DNA of 64,000 bases, taken from NCBI RefSeq assembly GCF_000003815.2, contig NC_049981.1, positions 20,826,505 through 20,890,504 on the forward strand, given 5' to 3'. Under the pieces are notes generated by a model that did not search any database, was not told where the DNA came from, and worked only from the letters and a program-made list of their open reading frames with translations. Positions within the stretch are counted from its first letter, which is position 1. Every line of letters starts with the position of its first letter. This stretch comes from Branchiostoma floridae. Its lineage: Eukaryota > Chordata > Leptocardii > Amphioxiformes > Branchiostomatidae. Positions 1 to 13,306 of the stretch are shown in pieces. Both the position numbers and the translations under genes were made by a program.

Positions 1-1999
1 TGATAGTTTGTTATCAATACTTTCAATGGCGTGTCATGTCTCTTTGAAACCGAGACCTCGGCCGACGGGGACTGCATTTGATCAGTGGTAATTTGTTCAA
101 CTTAGTTAGATGGGTTGACTGGATATTTAGTCATCTATTTATCTGTTGTCTTGGCTGTTCAGAACGTTCAGCCGGAGTCGAACAATATAAATTTGACAGG
201 AACAGGGTGTTGATAAGCCCTTTCACAGAGTTAACAACGCATGTGCCTCGACAGAAATTCTAGGTAATATGTCAAAGGTAAAGTCCCACAAAAAGAGACC
301 AAAGCCCGTTTGGTCGTTGTTATGCAAATCGAAACAATGGTGGAGACAAGGACTGTTTTCTTTTTCGAGGCCTTTACCTTTGGCATATTACTTAGAATTC
401 CTGTTGTCCACTTCTCTAATGAGGGTTGTTGATATGCTCTCTGCCTCTTTTAGTTCTCTCAGTCATCCTCTTAATTGTTCAATATTCTAGCTTTCTGCAA
501 TGTCGTTTGGATTCAAAATGAATGTGCTGAAAGACCTCGGAGTCCACAGAACTGGACTGTCTATATATGTTCTATATACATGTATTGTTCTAGAAACCTG
601 GTCTTAAAAGACCGTTCAGGGTCACCTATGTACGACTATTTGCAGGGTCCATCGATGTTTTGACCTGGTACGGGATGTGATAAACGACACCACATCTGTT
701 TGACTGGTTGCTGATGTCACGGTTCCGCTCACGGGACGTGACGTATGCTTCGGGTCATTTCAACTTGAGAAGGACCAAAGTTTTTTTAGTAAGAGCTTTT
801 ATTTGCTTGTGTTTAAAATTTTTACAATGTTAATTACTGTCACGTATATGACTTTTTATATGTAGATAGCTTAAATAATGACGCACATAATAAGATACTG
901 ATTATGAAAATAAACTATCGTAATTTGCATAATCAACTAGGAATGTTTATAAATCCACTGCACCACAGGATAGGACTTTAAACTTGTTAATTCATCAACT
1001 GTTCTAATACGTCTGTTGAAATATGCTTGATAAGATTACAAAGCCCACAGGTTGTTCAAATGACCATAAGAAAAAGGCTGATTCTTTTCTGAGCTGGGCG
1101 CCCAGTGATGATAAGTAAACCTATCATGGTAGTGTGTGTATTCATTACATTGTGATCTCAGTGGTTGCTTACCTACACATAGACATGGTAAATGGGCCCA
1201 ATCGTTTTATCATATATTGACATTGTTTGCCAGCCACCCTGCATACAGATGTTGTACAATTCAAAGTTTTGCTGAAAATTCCGATTCACTGTTACAGTAG
1301 CAATCAATGCCCAGAATCCAAATTAAATTGTGCCCTTGCAACTCTTACTTGCCAAATATAGGGCAAGTTGGTAATGACAAGAAAGAAACGACAGGATTTA
1401 ACCAATGTCCCCAAAAGTGCTTTCTAAACCCTCATTACCCCTGTGATGGTCCTTTGTGGGATTCAATTGGATTCATCGGATTTAAACATGGGGACCCTGG
1501 TTAACACCATAATGAAATAGAGATTGTATAACGTTCATAGCGTCCATACTTCTAGCAGGCCTAACCTGGGGGCGGACGACGTTGTACGTTAGTATTGTAG
1601 CTTTCTTGGTACTTAGTATACAAAGACTAAAGAGAACAAGACTGCTCCGACTAAAAGAATAATGAATGAATATGCATGCAAAATAAAATGAATACCCTTG
1701 TCAAAACTCTTTAGAATTAAGTATTTGTATTACTTAATAAGTGTCTGATGTAGGGAATATGGGTTCTATCAATCTACAAATTTCAGGTCTCTCTGTTGTA
1801 CATACTGCATTCTACCTCAAAATGCTGTTCATCTTGTACTCTATCTTGGTTACGTTATCCGCATATTTGTTGTTCGAGAGAGGTGTGATTGTGTCTTCCT
1901 GTTTCAATACGTAATTTGTGGCAGCTGATTATCAGTTTCGTTATAATGTAGCCCAAGAGAAGCTTAGTTAAATACATTGGCTGAGCTACAGATCATTCA

Positions 2000-2101
2000 G
2001 TCACTAACGAAAGACAGTGGATGCTACTAAAAAGTCTGCCTATTTTTGATATCTATCCAGCTGCTTGAGTAGCTGTTACCTGGCGCAGGTAAACACTGTA
2101 T
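2000..2101 (+). repeat. Interspersed repeat, copy 1
   Basis: Contains CTAACGAAAGACAGTGGAT, ATCTATCCAGCTGCTTGAG and CTGTTACCTGGCGCA in this order. The same series of blocks occurs at 31995 and 36581. No open frame is kept. Confidence 0.6.
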
Positions 2102-5100
2102 GAAATGGACTCAAGTCAATTGACTCATTGTTGTGAGTATATCAGGACCTCTATGTTTTATTTCACGACTCTAGTGGGAGCAAAAGGAAGGATTACGGTT
2201 TACGATCTACTTCCCGGGTAATAATTCGCCATTTGTGCACATCAAATAGCTTACAGGCCGCGGCTTTATAGCCTATCAACTCGTTACATGAACGTTATTG
2301 CCATTCTCAGCCATGCACAAAATGGCTTAAATGCCTATAAACTAATATTGTTCTCAGACCACATCATGTCCTCAATATATTGGTCCTCAGGATATCGTGC
2401 AGTAAAAGTGGCCGAAGGATAAAATCTGACGCAACGGAAAGATTGGCTAAAGAGAAAATGTCTCGTATTTTGAACACAAGGCACAACACGAGTTTGTGGA
2501 AAGAAAGTTGGAACCTGGAACTTTTCCGTCTGTTGGGATGCAGTTATTTATCACACGACACTTTGTGAGCGTATGTCGACAAGAACTAATGCTCCACATA
2601 TGCTTCCGAACTCAGTAAAGTATGTGTTAAGCTGTTAAAAGCGATATCTTTGACAGCATGTCATCCTTTGAAGCTGTCTTATTGGGTCAATCAATACTGT
2701 ATCTATTCCAGCACATTATACAGGAACGCTGACCTCAAATCGGTAATACTCAAGTCTGCACAGGACTTTGTTTGATATCCGCAGGGCAGACTTTAATGGG
2801 AAGGGGTGGCGGATGTCCAAAGCGTCTTCATCGAGTGGATTTTATCTTGAGAGGCCGTGTGCTCGGGAGGTTATGACATCTTCTCTAAGATGTCTTGAAG
2901 TGAATCAGTCTCCGAAATCGCCAGACACTTTGATGAAATATAAGTGTCTCTTTAGTCCTTATCTTTAGCCTAAAGCTGGCTTATGGTCATCCCGAGAGCT
3001 CATGATACATGAAACATACATCGTTGGCGACAAAGATAACTTGGGTTTGCCGTGCAGATTGATGCGTTTCGTGTTCCAGCAACATGAGCTTATCGTTTGA
3101 ATTATCACAGTAAAGACTGCGTTATGAAAACCATGGCACGTTGTCTATGCGACCAAACTTTTGTTATGATGCAGATAAATGAATTTTTGAATTTATTTCG
3201 TGATGTAGAAACTGAGAAAAGGGTGACGCTTATCAAGTAAGTTGGTCTTTTTTCCTTAAATTCCGAAGAATGAAGATTCCATTTCCCATTGTGAAAGGCA
3301 TTTTATATGAAATATCACTTCACCTAGGTGAAAATTAGTCCCTAGCTTCAGTTAGGGACATACCTAGAATAGGAGGTCCGGTGTTTAACGAGGAGAGACA
3401 TTTGAAGCACTTAAAAGAACCCACTAAACGTATCGTAATTTGACATAAAATGTCCATGAAACCAGCATTACTGTTCACATGTTGTGTAACAATGTAACGT
3501 TACATTCATCGGTACAAGTAGAGAGCCTTAAATGAATACTATGATGAATGCGCCGTCAAGTTCCTGTCTGCTTGGTTATGCTATGCAAAGAGTTTAAATC
3601 AGATACAGCTAAGAGATAGTGTTTGCGCAATCATTTCAGTTGTCACATCGTACATGCACCATCGATTATAAGATCAATGCAAGACAGTGAAAGATGTAAA
3701 GCATGGAATTGCATTTGACACATTAAACTTGATAGTAAATCGCATATACGCGTCCTCTCTGGCCTTAAAGCACCGACGTCTTGGTGTGAGCAAGCATACG
3801 AAGTGACATGGACTATAATGATACGTTACCCCAGGCTCGGATTGCCGATTGTCTCGTAATATCTTATTCATCCTCACAATCTCATTGTAATGAGGGATTT
3901 TATGTTATGTAATATATAATCTTTGTTTATCGGTTCGTCTGTTGCTCTGTTCTCAAGTCGCAAAATCGTTTGTTCATTGTTTATCAGCATATATGCTGAC
4001 ATTAAGTCGTAAAGTAATAGCAGTAAAGCAACATACATGGAAAGTCACCAGCCTATGATATAGTTTACGAGTATGAGAATACTAGCATTGCAGTTATAAT
4101 GTATACATACATAAGCAAGAAAAAAACATGAAATCATGAAAACATGAAAGAAACAAGTCAAAGTTGTATAACAAAGTAATATCCTTTCTAGATATTAGAT
4201 TCCTGAATTCATCCCGGCCACTCTGTGTCTTAACGATGAAAACTCCTACCATTACAAACGTTAGGTCGATAAAGGATGGCTTTCACTGAATCTCTGGAGA
4301 CCTGATATGTAGGCATGGTCGATGAACGCAAATGAAGAATAGTCGGGGTGTAGGACATATTGCCCCGGCGAGCCTTTCCTCCATTCGTCCGAGACATGTA
4401 ACGTTAAGGAACGTGTTACATTTTCCAGTGAGATATGACCGTGATTACTCCCAAGTGTATCCAGTAAAGTATCTAGAAGCCTGTATTAAAAAGAAAATTA
4501 ACGGCAGCTTCAAAGTTTCAAATTCAGTTATTTTTTAACCAATACGGGATAAGATTGCCTTAAAATAGGCAAAACATGTATCGTTCAGAATGATCAATGT
4601 GCATAGCGGTAGGACTAATTGTGTTAGGACTATTTTATGAATACGTTATTTACTCAGATAATAGATGTTATAAAAGTCTAGATGCACCAAATACTCTGTC
4701 AAAAACGGCAACCAATTAACTGCCAGAACAGCACAAAAGAATCAGATTTATAGTAGCTTTTAGCTTTTAACATTTGGTCTCTCGATGTATGTTATTCAGC
4801 AACAGGGTCATGAAAATGTTCCCAGACATGAGTGATTTCCACCACCGGTAATGAGAAATGTTTCTTACTTGCCACGATGTACCACCTTTAGCCTACCCAT
4901 GAGAAAGTTTCTAAATCAAATATTAAAGGAAACCCCACAAGATTATCGGGGTATTGCCCTCTAACGGACCTCATGGTCATATATCTAAGTGTATTAACGT
5001 TCCCTCGCAGTCAAGATTTAATTTTGTGAAAATGGTATCAGGTTGCTAAGGTATGGGCTGGGGAACACTTTACCCACTTATCGTCCTAGATCCATCGCGG

Positions 5101-6753
5101 ATGTATCGGTCATGCCCTGTACAATAATGGAGTATTTTCGGACATATTTTGTGCGGAATCTAGCGTTACCTTCAGTCAGTCAGCTGAGGACATTAATGTA
5201 TTTGTTCCATGGTTAGATGTCTGCTCGGGAGGCATTCCTCTCTGTTCTTTTTCAGGATCTTAGTTCTGCTGCTATCCCTGTAAGACTAATGATAAAATGT
5301 AACTAAAATGTAGTCTTGTAACCTTGAATTAGAAACTTGGTTTGTCGCAACTCGTGGGCAAGTTGATGATATGCATGGCAAGGAAAAAAAGACACATAGT
5401 TGGAGATGTGGTGATATTGTTTAACAATTTAAAGTTTAAATTGATATTTTTTAAACTGATAAATAGATATTCGCTACTATGAGGAGGGGGCAAATTCGAC
5501 AGATGGTTGCGATTTATTTGGGCCATTCCATATTCACCTTGCCCTCTAGGTCACAACATTCATCAGCGTTAGTACACAGTGTAGCGCGTTACTGTTACAT
5601 ATTCCTTAAACGTATCAGCCAACCAAGAACCAAGTAGGTAAGTAGTAGAGATGTGGTCTATGGAATACTTAACAATAATCAGATAGTTCATAAATGCGGT
5701 CACTAGATAAGTATTACAGCAACATCGTGAAATAATCTCCTGCAGAAACTGCATGTTTCTTGGTAACCGGCTGCACCAAAAGTATAGAGCTCTTGATGTA
5801 TGGCAGCGTCATGCGACACCGACCGTTGGACCTAATGGTCGTTGAAAACGGATGACAACATTTGGTGTGTAATGGTGAAGAAAATATCCACAGGTTGCTT
5901 ACCTATTAAGCAACATGTGATCTTATACATTATGAACTGTGAGTCTATCCAAGACGTATTACCTTTTGCAGATCGACCTTATAAGCAATATTTGTCTTTT
6001 CCAGTCTGCCATTTTCTTCTCGTGTGGTTGTGCAAGGAATTATAAGAATTTACTTTGCTTTTCTTAACGTGCGGATGCACCAGCCAATAGAAAACTGCGG
6101 CAACTCTTGGAAGTGTGTTAAAGCCAGTGTACTATAATTTGACCTTTCATGTGTTGACGAAGAGACGCATGTTTTTCTTAGCACTAATCTCTATTCAGTA
6201 CAATGCAGTTATGTCAAAGCAGAACACTTTCAAGCTTCTGATGTCATACATGAACGAAACAAAAATGGCAAAGTGTGTAGTTATGTTTCCATGTGTTTCA
6301 AAACGAGAGCAGAAAATATTGGGTGTATAGATAAGCAATAGTATATATTGTTAAATGCAAAGTGTGTAAAGTTCACAATAATGTTATGCAGTGGCAGTGA
6401 TGGGCCTTTGTGGCAGTGGCGGGCCTTAGAGGCATGTTTGGGCATGACGCACCCGCTATTCACGAGTCAAGGGGAGGAGGAACCCATTACATCCTTGGCC
6501 GGAAGTCCTCCTAGGAGAAGGAAACTCCAAACAAGAAACTGGAGAAGGAAGTGCACACCCCTCCTTCACCTTAAAAAGTCAAGTGCAGGCCAGGCAGACG
6601 GGTTGCCGAACCCACCATGTCTGCCTACCATTATCTTCCAAGACTTCCAAGTATCTTATATTGTTCCTTGCCTTATTGTTTTACATCCTTTAGAACACGT
6701 GCGGTCATATGTGAATTTAGTCCTCTTTGCGTGAATGTGCTCTTTCCCTCTCT

Positions 6754-6778
6754 TATATGTATATATATATATATATAC
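6754..6778. repeat. (TA)n microsatellite
   Basis: A run of alternating A and T of about 20 bases. Confidence 0.9.
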
Positions 6779-7251
6779 TTATATGCCATTATCCGACACC
6801 GTTTGTAATTGTAATGTAGTTATTACCGAAAGCACAACAGCTTAGGTGTGAATCTTGTCTTTCTGCTATTCAAGTCAATTCCACCATCACTGAAACTACA
6901 GCCTTCAGTTTGAAACCACTTACGTTGGCTGAAAGCAGGCCCTCGGTGTCTAATGATATTTTAGAGGACCTCTGCAAAGGAGAATTCCATTCCAGGGCTG
7001 TTACAAACGAGATATGGTCGCCAACTAGGGTGCAAGTCGCTTGAATCATACGCAATAAAGGCAGCCAATTTCCGCTGCATGTTGCTGAGTTTGTCGATAA
7101 AGCTAGGCTGCATTTAGGGAAATGTTTCTTCCCAAGGCCATAGGAGTAGGCAGTGCTCTTTTAGCCGTAGGATTATGTCCGCCGGTCCAGGAGAAATAGC
7201 AATCAAGGAACGTAGCCGCTGGGTGATAGCATCATTGACAAAAACTCGAGT

Positions 7252-7308
7252 CCCATTCCTGTCATGCTCACCCATTCCTGTCATGCTCACACATTCCTGT
7301 CATGTAAC
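7252..7308. repeat. Three-copy 19-bp tandem repeat
   Basis: The unit CCCATTCCTGTCATGCTCA is repeated three times; the third copy is slightly changed. Confidence 0.8.
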
Positions 7309-7808
7309 AGACATGGAGCAGATATAAAGTAATATTTTTGGCTGCTCTTGCGTGCACGAATACAAAATAAGGGGTTATGATTATCAGACTGATTTTTGCA
7401 TATACATAAAAGGACTGTTGTATCTTTTAAAATGCTTTTGTGGCTTTGGGACTTCCTTATCATACAATAGGTCTATTTGTAAGTTCTTGCTCGAGGACTA
7501 ATTACAGTCTGTAACATACAGTACTTAGAAAAAGACACATAAAATATCATACAAGATAATTTTATTAACAAGTGGAACAAGGGCCTAACATCTTTGTGGT
7601 AGCTTAAGTGTCTACCTTTTTGTAAAATGAATGTTACCAATGTTGTAGTTTTCTTCAGTAAACCTTTGGAAATTGTGATGGTTTTTAATTTTATCATTAT
7701 TTTTTGATACAGTAGAAAGGCGACAGTTGTATGTTTTAAACTAATTCTGTGGACATTTGTGCCGTTCCTTGTTTTGATTATTAATAATACCGATTACGTT
7801 TGTTTTTG

Positions 7809-8042
7809 CAAGTTCTAATTGTACTCTCCAAGCAGAGGTTAGGCTCCGGCTATTTTTTTAACGTTTTTCAATTGTTTTTATCGGGCTTTCTATTTTGTAT
7901 TTTATCTTGCTGTGTCAAAACTTAACTTTGGCTGGCGTACTTCAAGAAAAATCACAAAATAGAAAGCCCGATAAAAACGTAAAGAAAACGTTAAAAAAAC
8001 AGCCGGAGCGTAACCTCTGCTTGGAGAATAGGCTAATTGCAA
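7809..8042. mobile_element. Foldback (MITE-like) element with 90-bp inverted arms
   Basis: Left arm about 7809-7898 and right arm about 7954-8042 are imperfect inverted copies, with a 55-nt loop. The best matching blocks are CCAAGCAGAGGTTA against TAACCTCTGCTTGG and GGGCTTTCTATTTTGT against ACAAAATAGAAAGCCC. No open frame for a transposase is present, so it is non-autonomous. Confidence 0.7.
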
Positions 8043-11000
8043 CATGAAACAGTATTCAGAAACGTATACATGCAGTACTAATGTACAGCGCAACATATAA
8101 GAATGCTTACAAGTGGAACGAAGAATATAATAATAAGATACTACTGCGCTTTACTTATTTTTTAATGTCTAAGGCGATGTGCGCTCATATCTGATGTCTG
8201 GTCAGATCATTGCCATTAGTGATCATCGATGGTAAAATTTGTTGAAAATCAGAGCGTCTTCAGTAGGAAACATAAGTTGATAATGATTACAGCCCATGAG
8301 TCGATAGTATAACGAAGCGATGCTAATTCATGAGACGACTTGGCACCATCTCAAGACACAGTCTCTGCACATGTATTCATGACATAGACTCGGCACGTCA
8401 GTCACATGGATATTCCTACGACCATTTCCTTGGGCTTTTCACATGACACGGAATTACTAGGACATGTGAAATGATAACGATTAATACAAATTTACATGTC
8501 TGGTGCATGCATTGACTTATTTGTGCAACTACATTAGAGTTCCAAGTAATATTATGTTTTGCCAAACTTTTCTTCTAATCGGCAAATCAGAAGGGCAGCA
8601 TACAAGCGTCACGGTGTGTTGTGTCAGCTTTTGCAAATCTCTCAGCTTTCCATTAGTGTGAACCTAAAATCAAGGTACTAGTATTTTGTGTCGCTTTTGG
8701 AAAATTCCTGCTCCACAAACATAGTGAAAATGCCGGTTTTCACACAACGTTAGAGACAAAGTTTCTGATTTGGTCACATCGTTTTGCAGAAACTGGCTAA
8801 CGCTTGAACCGCAAATGGCTCCCTACTGACATTGACATTTGACTGTTTCAAAAGTTTGCAAACAATGCTACCCCATTTCCTATCTGGCAGATAAGGAATG
8901 ACATTGAAAAATATAATGACAAGTCATCGGATGTTGATTATTACGTGAATGCCGGCATGCGACAAAATCAATACCTAAAACCCCAACGCGATTTCCCTTG
9001 ATAGAGAAGCCATCTGTTGTTGAAAACTGTTTGCATTTGTTGACGAAAGGTGCTCAGATGCGGGAGTTAGGGATCAAAACAAAAAGTATTTTAACATCAC
9101 TGAAATAACACATAGCTTTTGTGTGTGTGAATAAGTTTGGAAAGTCTTGTATATCAATGATTGTCGACAATTTTTTTGTTCCTTTCTTAACGATGTCAGC
9201 ATTCATAGAAGAGCTATCTCAAGGGATCTATTAAACGTGAATGACTAATGAGAGACAATACTTCAAAAGCATAATGTTGGCAGAACATGGACGTGCCCTT
9301 GGTTGTAAATAAGGACGTAGGCAACACACGACGGAGATAAATAATGAAACAGCATTTGTTTGTTTTTTTGTTTGTTTTTGAACCTTTGTTTACAGAAGAC
9401 AAAGCATGTAAATAGTTTTGACAGTGTAGCTCTGGTCATAGCCGAGTTACCATGTCCAAAAGCATCAACTATTCATGTATTCTTATCTAACTAGAGCATC
9501 TCTGTTCTGGTAAGGAAAATGTGATTGTACTTGCAACAATCGATGGCAAAGTCGTTATGCCACCGTCATCATTGATTGCAGAATAAGGCAGTCCAACACT
9601 GGTATAACTTATCTTTGGAGATAACTAGTACAGGTTTTTATCCCGTCTTGTTCGATTGTCCGATTTGTATATTTAGTTCAGTATCATTAGCGGTTACTGT
9701 GCCAATTTGCTAAAGGGCTATGCACAATGTCAAGCATCAGATTGTACTGTTTTGTGGGTCGACTTGGCTTTATGCTGATGTGTATTCCATGATAGTAGCG
9801 TACTAGAACTTTAAGGCACTTACATGCTATTGGTGATGCGTAACTATATAAATAGGAATCTGAATCTTCAACTGAATCGTTGATGCAAAGAAATATCACC
9901 AGTCCAACACTTCATAACTTAAGGATTTGGGGACCTCGTGCTTTCAATTACTTCCAAGATATTGGCTTAGCCATTTTCCTAACGTATTGAAGCAAAGGTA
10001 TTATTGATTGTTTACGGACAATTACCTTTCATGTCGGCCTTGCCGTCACCTTGCCGTCAGCGTCAATATCACGTCACCCAGCATGACTAAAGTGCGTGTC
10101 TGCCTGTTCCCGGATCCCGCCGTTTGAAATAAAACTACAGAAATGCTGTCCACATTGCTGATTCCAATGACGTTTCATACCAGTGTCTCGACAAACTGGT
10201 AATTTTCTGCTCTGTCAATTTTGTGCTTGATTTTCATGATAGTAGCTTTAAAGTATAGCGCTTAATGACAGCGGTATGACACCGTTAGATGTGAAATTCA
10301 TTAATACAAATTGAGCCAGTCGTTACTTTGAGCTTGTTGGTACCCTGCATGCAGTGTGTGATAAAGAACTTTGTTTTACGGTATGTCGAGGGTTCCTTCA
10401 AAGCCTATCTATTTTGATTCATGTAACTGCTCCCCTGTGATGGCGCGTGAAAAGCAACTTCGTGATAGATATGGCTTTTACTTTCGTTATGCATGGCCGA
10501 TGCACTTGAAACACAGATATACCCCACTGGTTCATCCGGAAACACCTGTGTGTTAAATGTGTCAGGAAGTTGCTTGAGCCAATCTTTACCGATTCACACC
10601 ACCCAAATCAGGTCATGAAACGATTGTTCATTGTAAGAGAACGCATGTTCTAAAAGCATTAGGGTGGCATTGAAGAATAGATCTAAAATGTTCATTAACA
10701 GTGAGACTTCTAACAGTGAGACTTCTAACAACGTAACGTTTGATAACTCGACTGTTCTAATGCCACGTCTCACTCTAGTACCAAGTAAGTGTTCTGTTGC
10801 CAAGACGTCTAGGCTGTTCGTGGACACCATTACGGAAAGTCGTCATGGTTCGACCGGTGGCTTTGAATCTGATAGAAATTGAACATTTGCTGTTGACGTT
10901 TCCTGGTAAGGCTTCAGGCTCTTATGCAGATTACAAGCTGATCCAGTAATCTACGATGGGTCGGTCGATGTCAAATCTCCGCTCAAGGCACGTATAGAAT

Positions 11001-11207
11001 GAGTTACTGCTTTGGCAGCGGCTCAAGCTACTAGTTGTGTGTGTGTCTACTGATTCGGATGTGGCCTATCTGAATTTAGCAGTTTGTTCTTTGCAACTAC
11101 GCCTCTAAAGAATTAAATCAGACTGTTCGGTTGTAAGAGGGTGTTGTTTAAAACGAAGACCAGGCTTCAGATACTTAAAACTTTCATATCACAGTTTTCG
11201 TCACGTA
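8043..11207. other. Intergenic, downstream of gene A; nothing recognised
   Basis: AT-rich sequence with no family motif on either strand. A 15-bp duplication (AACAGTGAGACTTCT) near 10697 is the only structure noted. Confidence 0.6.
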
Positions 11208-11213
11208 TTTATT
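11208..11213 (-). terminator. Candidate polyadenylation signal of gene A
   Basis: AATAAA on the minus strand about 310 nt downstream of the TAA stop of gene A. It is the first perfect hexamer I found after the stop, so a 3' UTR of roughly 330 nt is suggested. Confidence 0.45.
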
Positions 11214-11524
11214 CAATAAAGGAAATGGAAATCCATACAACATTAGTAAACTTTATGTCATTATGACTTCGCATGTGAGGCCCATCATGGCTTTAACATA
11301 TTGATAACACATTCAAACTTTTATAACATCGTCGTTTTTGGTAACTGTCTAATAACAGTTACCATACAATATTCATACAAGGCTGTGTTGTTTTCTCTGA
11401 ATATTGTGAGCTAAGTAGAATAATCAAGGTTAAACGAATCCGATTAATAATAAATCATTTTTGTCGCCCTACGGTTGCTCAGCTATCGCCACCCATTGAC
11501 TGGACAGGGGCCTTGTGAGTTGAA

Positions 11525-13306
11525 TTAAAACCTCCTCAGCACAATGTTTATTGGCAGGGAAAAATTTGATGATTTTCGTTCGATTACACCTTTCAGCTTC
11601 TTCCATTCTTGGAAATCTGCGTCAAAGTCTTTGTTAGAGTTGTTGTTACTGCCGACGACCTTGGCATTGGAGAAATCTGCGATGAGAACCTTCAAGTGTG
11701 GCTCCTGGAACAGATGACATAAACAAACGATCATTGTCATATGGCCATAGGCTAGTTTGTACCACATATCCCGTAAACCACCTCATGGCGTAATACACCA
11801 GGTTTGTGCTGAAGAGAAGCTGCATATGCGGACTGATTTATCATTTGATTCACTCACACCGGGATGGATCCCTACTATTTTCAATAAGTGTGATAGGTTC
11901 TTTAACGTGCTTAAAACTGTTAAATGCCTTTCCTAAGGGCCCATTAACAATATCGGTGCCTGTCAGGGATTTGGACTGCAGTATCTCTAAGTTTTGAGTC
12001 AATTCATGCAACAGCCATGATCACAAAGCCAACGCACTACCTATTTATTCAAGCAAAGTTTAGGTTGGGGGTAGAACTGGTTCGGATTTCTTAAGGGAGG
12101 TAGCCGTAAGAATCCTGGCCACTATCATCTCCCCTTCTAAAGCTCTGATTGAGAATACATGACATCATCTTATGTCAAAACTCCGATGATATAAAACAAA
12201 TATTCATGAATCCAAGAATTGCCAACTGTGCTACCCTTTGGTAATGAAACGTAGCAGACAAACCTTTTCAACCAGGAGAGCATCTAGAGACATTTTCCCA
12301 AGAACGATGTCGTTTTGGTGAAGGAACTTCAAGGCTTTCGTCATGTCCAAGTTGGTCGTAAGCAAGTCTTCAGATGTTAGGTCGGTCAGCACCTCTCTCA
12401 GTTTGTAATGATGATGGAGCGTGTACAGGGCCCTGAGGAAGCGAAACACAAAATTTAATACTGTAATCACACCAACATTGTGTGTTTTACTTTTTATAAC
12501 ATACGACACTTGCAGTTACATGTGCAAGGTTAGGTGTGTCAGGTCGTTCAGTGTAACATAACCAGCTGCTGCCGCGTCGCGACGCTGTAACAGTTGTGCT
12601 ATTCCGAAGGGCGGTCGTACTGGAGATACAGAGACATGTAGGAAAATTCGTCAAGAATCGTATAGAAGAAAATGAAATGTACCATTTCATTGCGTCTTTG
12701 TCAGCAATGGCACACTGTCGGACAACATTCTGGTGTCCCCCAGCTTGTCCTATCCGCCTCAGTATCATCATTTCATTTGTGATAGCTGACTCTTGTTGTA
12801 TTTCATACTGGAAAGAAAGACAATAATGCGATACATGTCCATGCGATAGATGTACTTGCATTACTTTTTTCTGTCAGTTCACTCTATTGACGCCTAAGAT
12901 GTCACTCGAACCATCCGGAAATATATCTCGAATTCTAACGATATTGAAATGCCTGGGAATATTGTTAACCTGGATGTCTAACCTTCGTCAATGTTAGTAT
13001 AATACGTGTTGCATAGATAGCGTTGCTATCACATATTATGGCTCTATGAAATGTCTATGTAATAGTCATTGTAAAAAAAAAGTAGCAGACTGAAGTACAG
13101 TGGATGGTTGACTTCATGTACTTTGAATTCGTAGACCTTTGTACTAGACTGTTTTGATACTAATACGGTGTGTACAAAATCATGACGTACCCCTTTCCTG
13201 AACTGAAGAAGCACTTTAACCACGTGACTGGGTACTATGTCACCGGAAAGGCATTGCAGATATGACTGTATGAGAGTCCCTTCTGAATTCTCGTCTTTTT
13301 CAATTG
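11525..13306 (-). CDS. Gene A exons 21-24: truncated pseudokinase tail
   Basis: Exons 13191-13306, 12683-12807, 12264-12432 and 11525-11704 (residues 1406-1601, stop TAA at 11525). The order of kinase landmarks is kept: degenerate glycine loop SEGTLIQSYLQC, beta3 HVVKVL with lysine K1436, helix C NEMMILRRIG with glutamate E1456, HQNVV, hinge/helix D to E, FLHQNDIVLGKMSLD in the catalytic-loop position, and IADFSNAKVV at the DFG position. HRD reads LGK, the loop asparagine is alanine, DFG is DFS, and the protein ends about 47 residues after DFS, so most of the C-lobe is absent. Catalysis is therefore not expected; a scaffold or nucleotide-sensing role is inference. Phases match from the 7TM exon to the stop codon. 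Donors are GTACGT, GTACAT and GTTTGT. Confidence 0.8.

Larger units (their letters stand above)
1..7808. other. No supportable gene
   Basis: Apart from the repeat copy at 2000-2101, the tandem repeat at 7252 and the (TA)n tract, only short random open frames are seen, without splice-linked partners or family motifs. Confidence 0.6.

Noticed and set aside
6348-6734. 128-codon plus-strand open frame
   Set aside because: Low-complexity, no domain, no signal peptide or splice-linked partner; likely chance.
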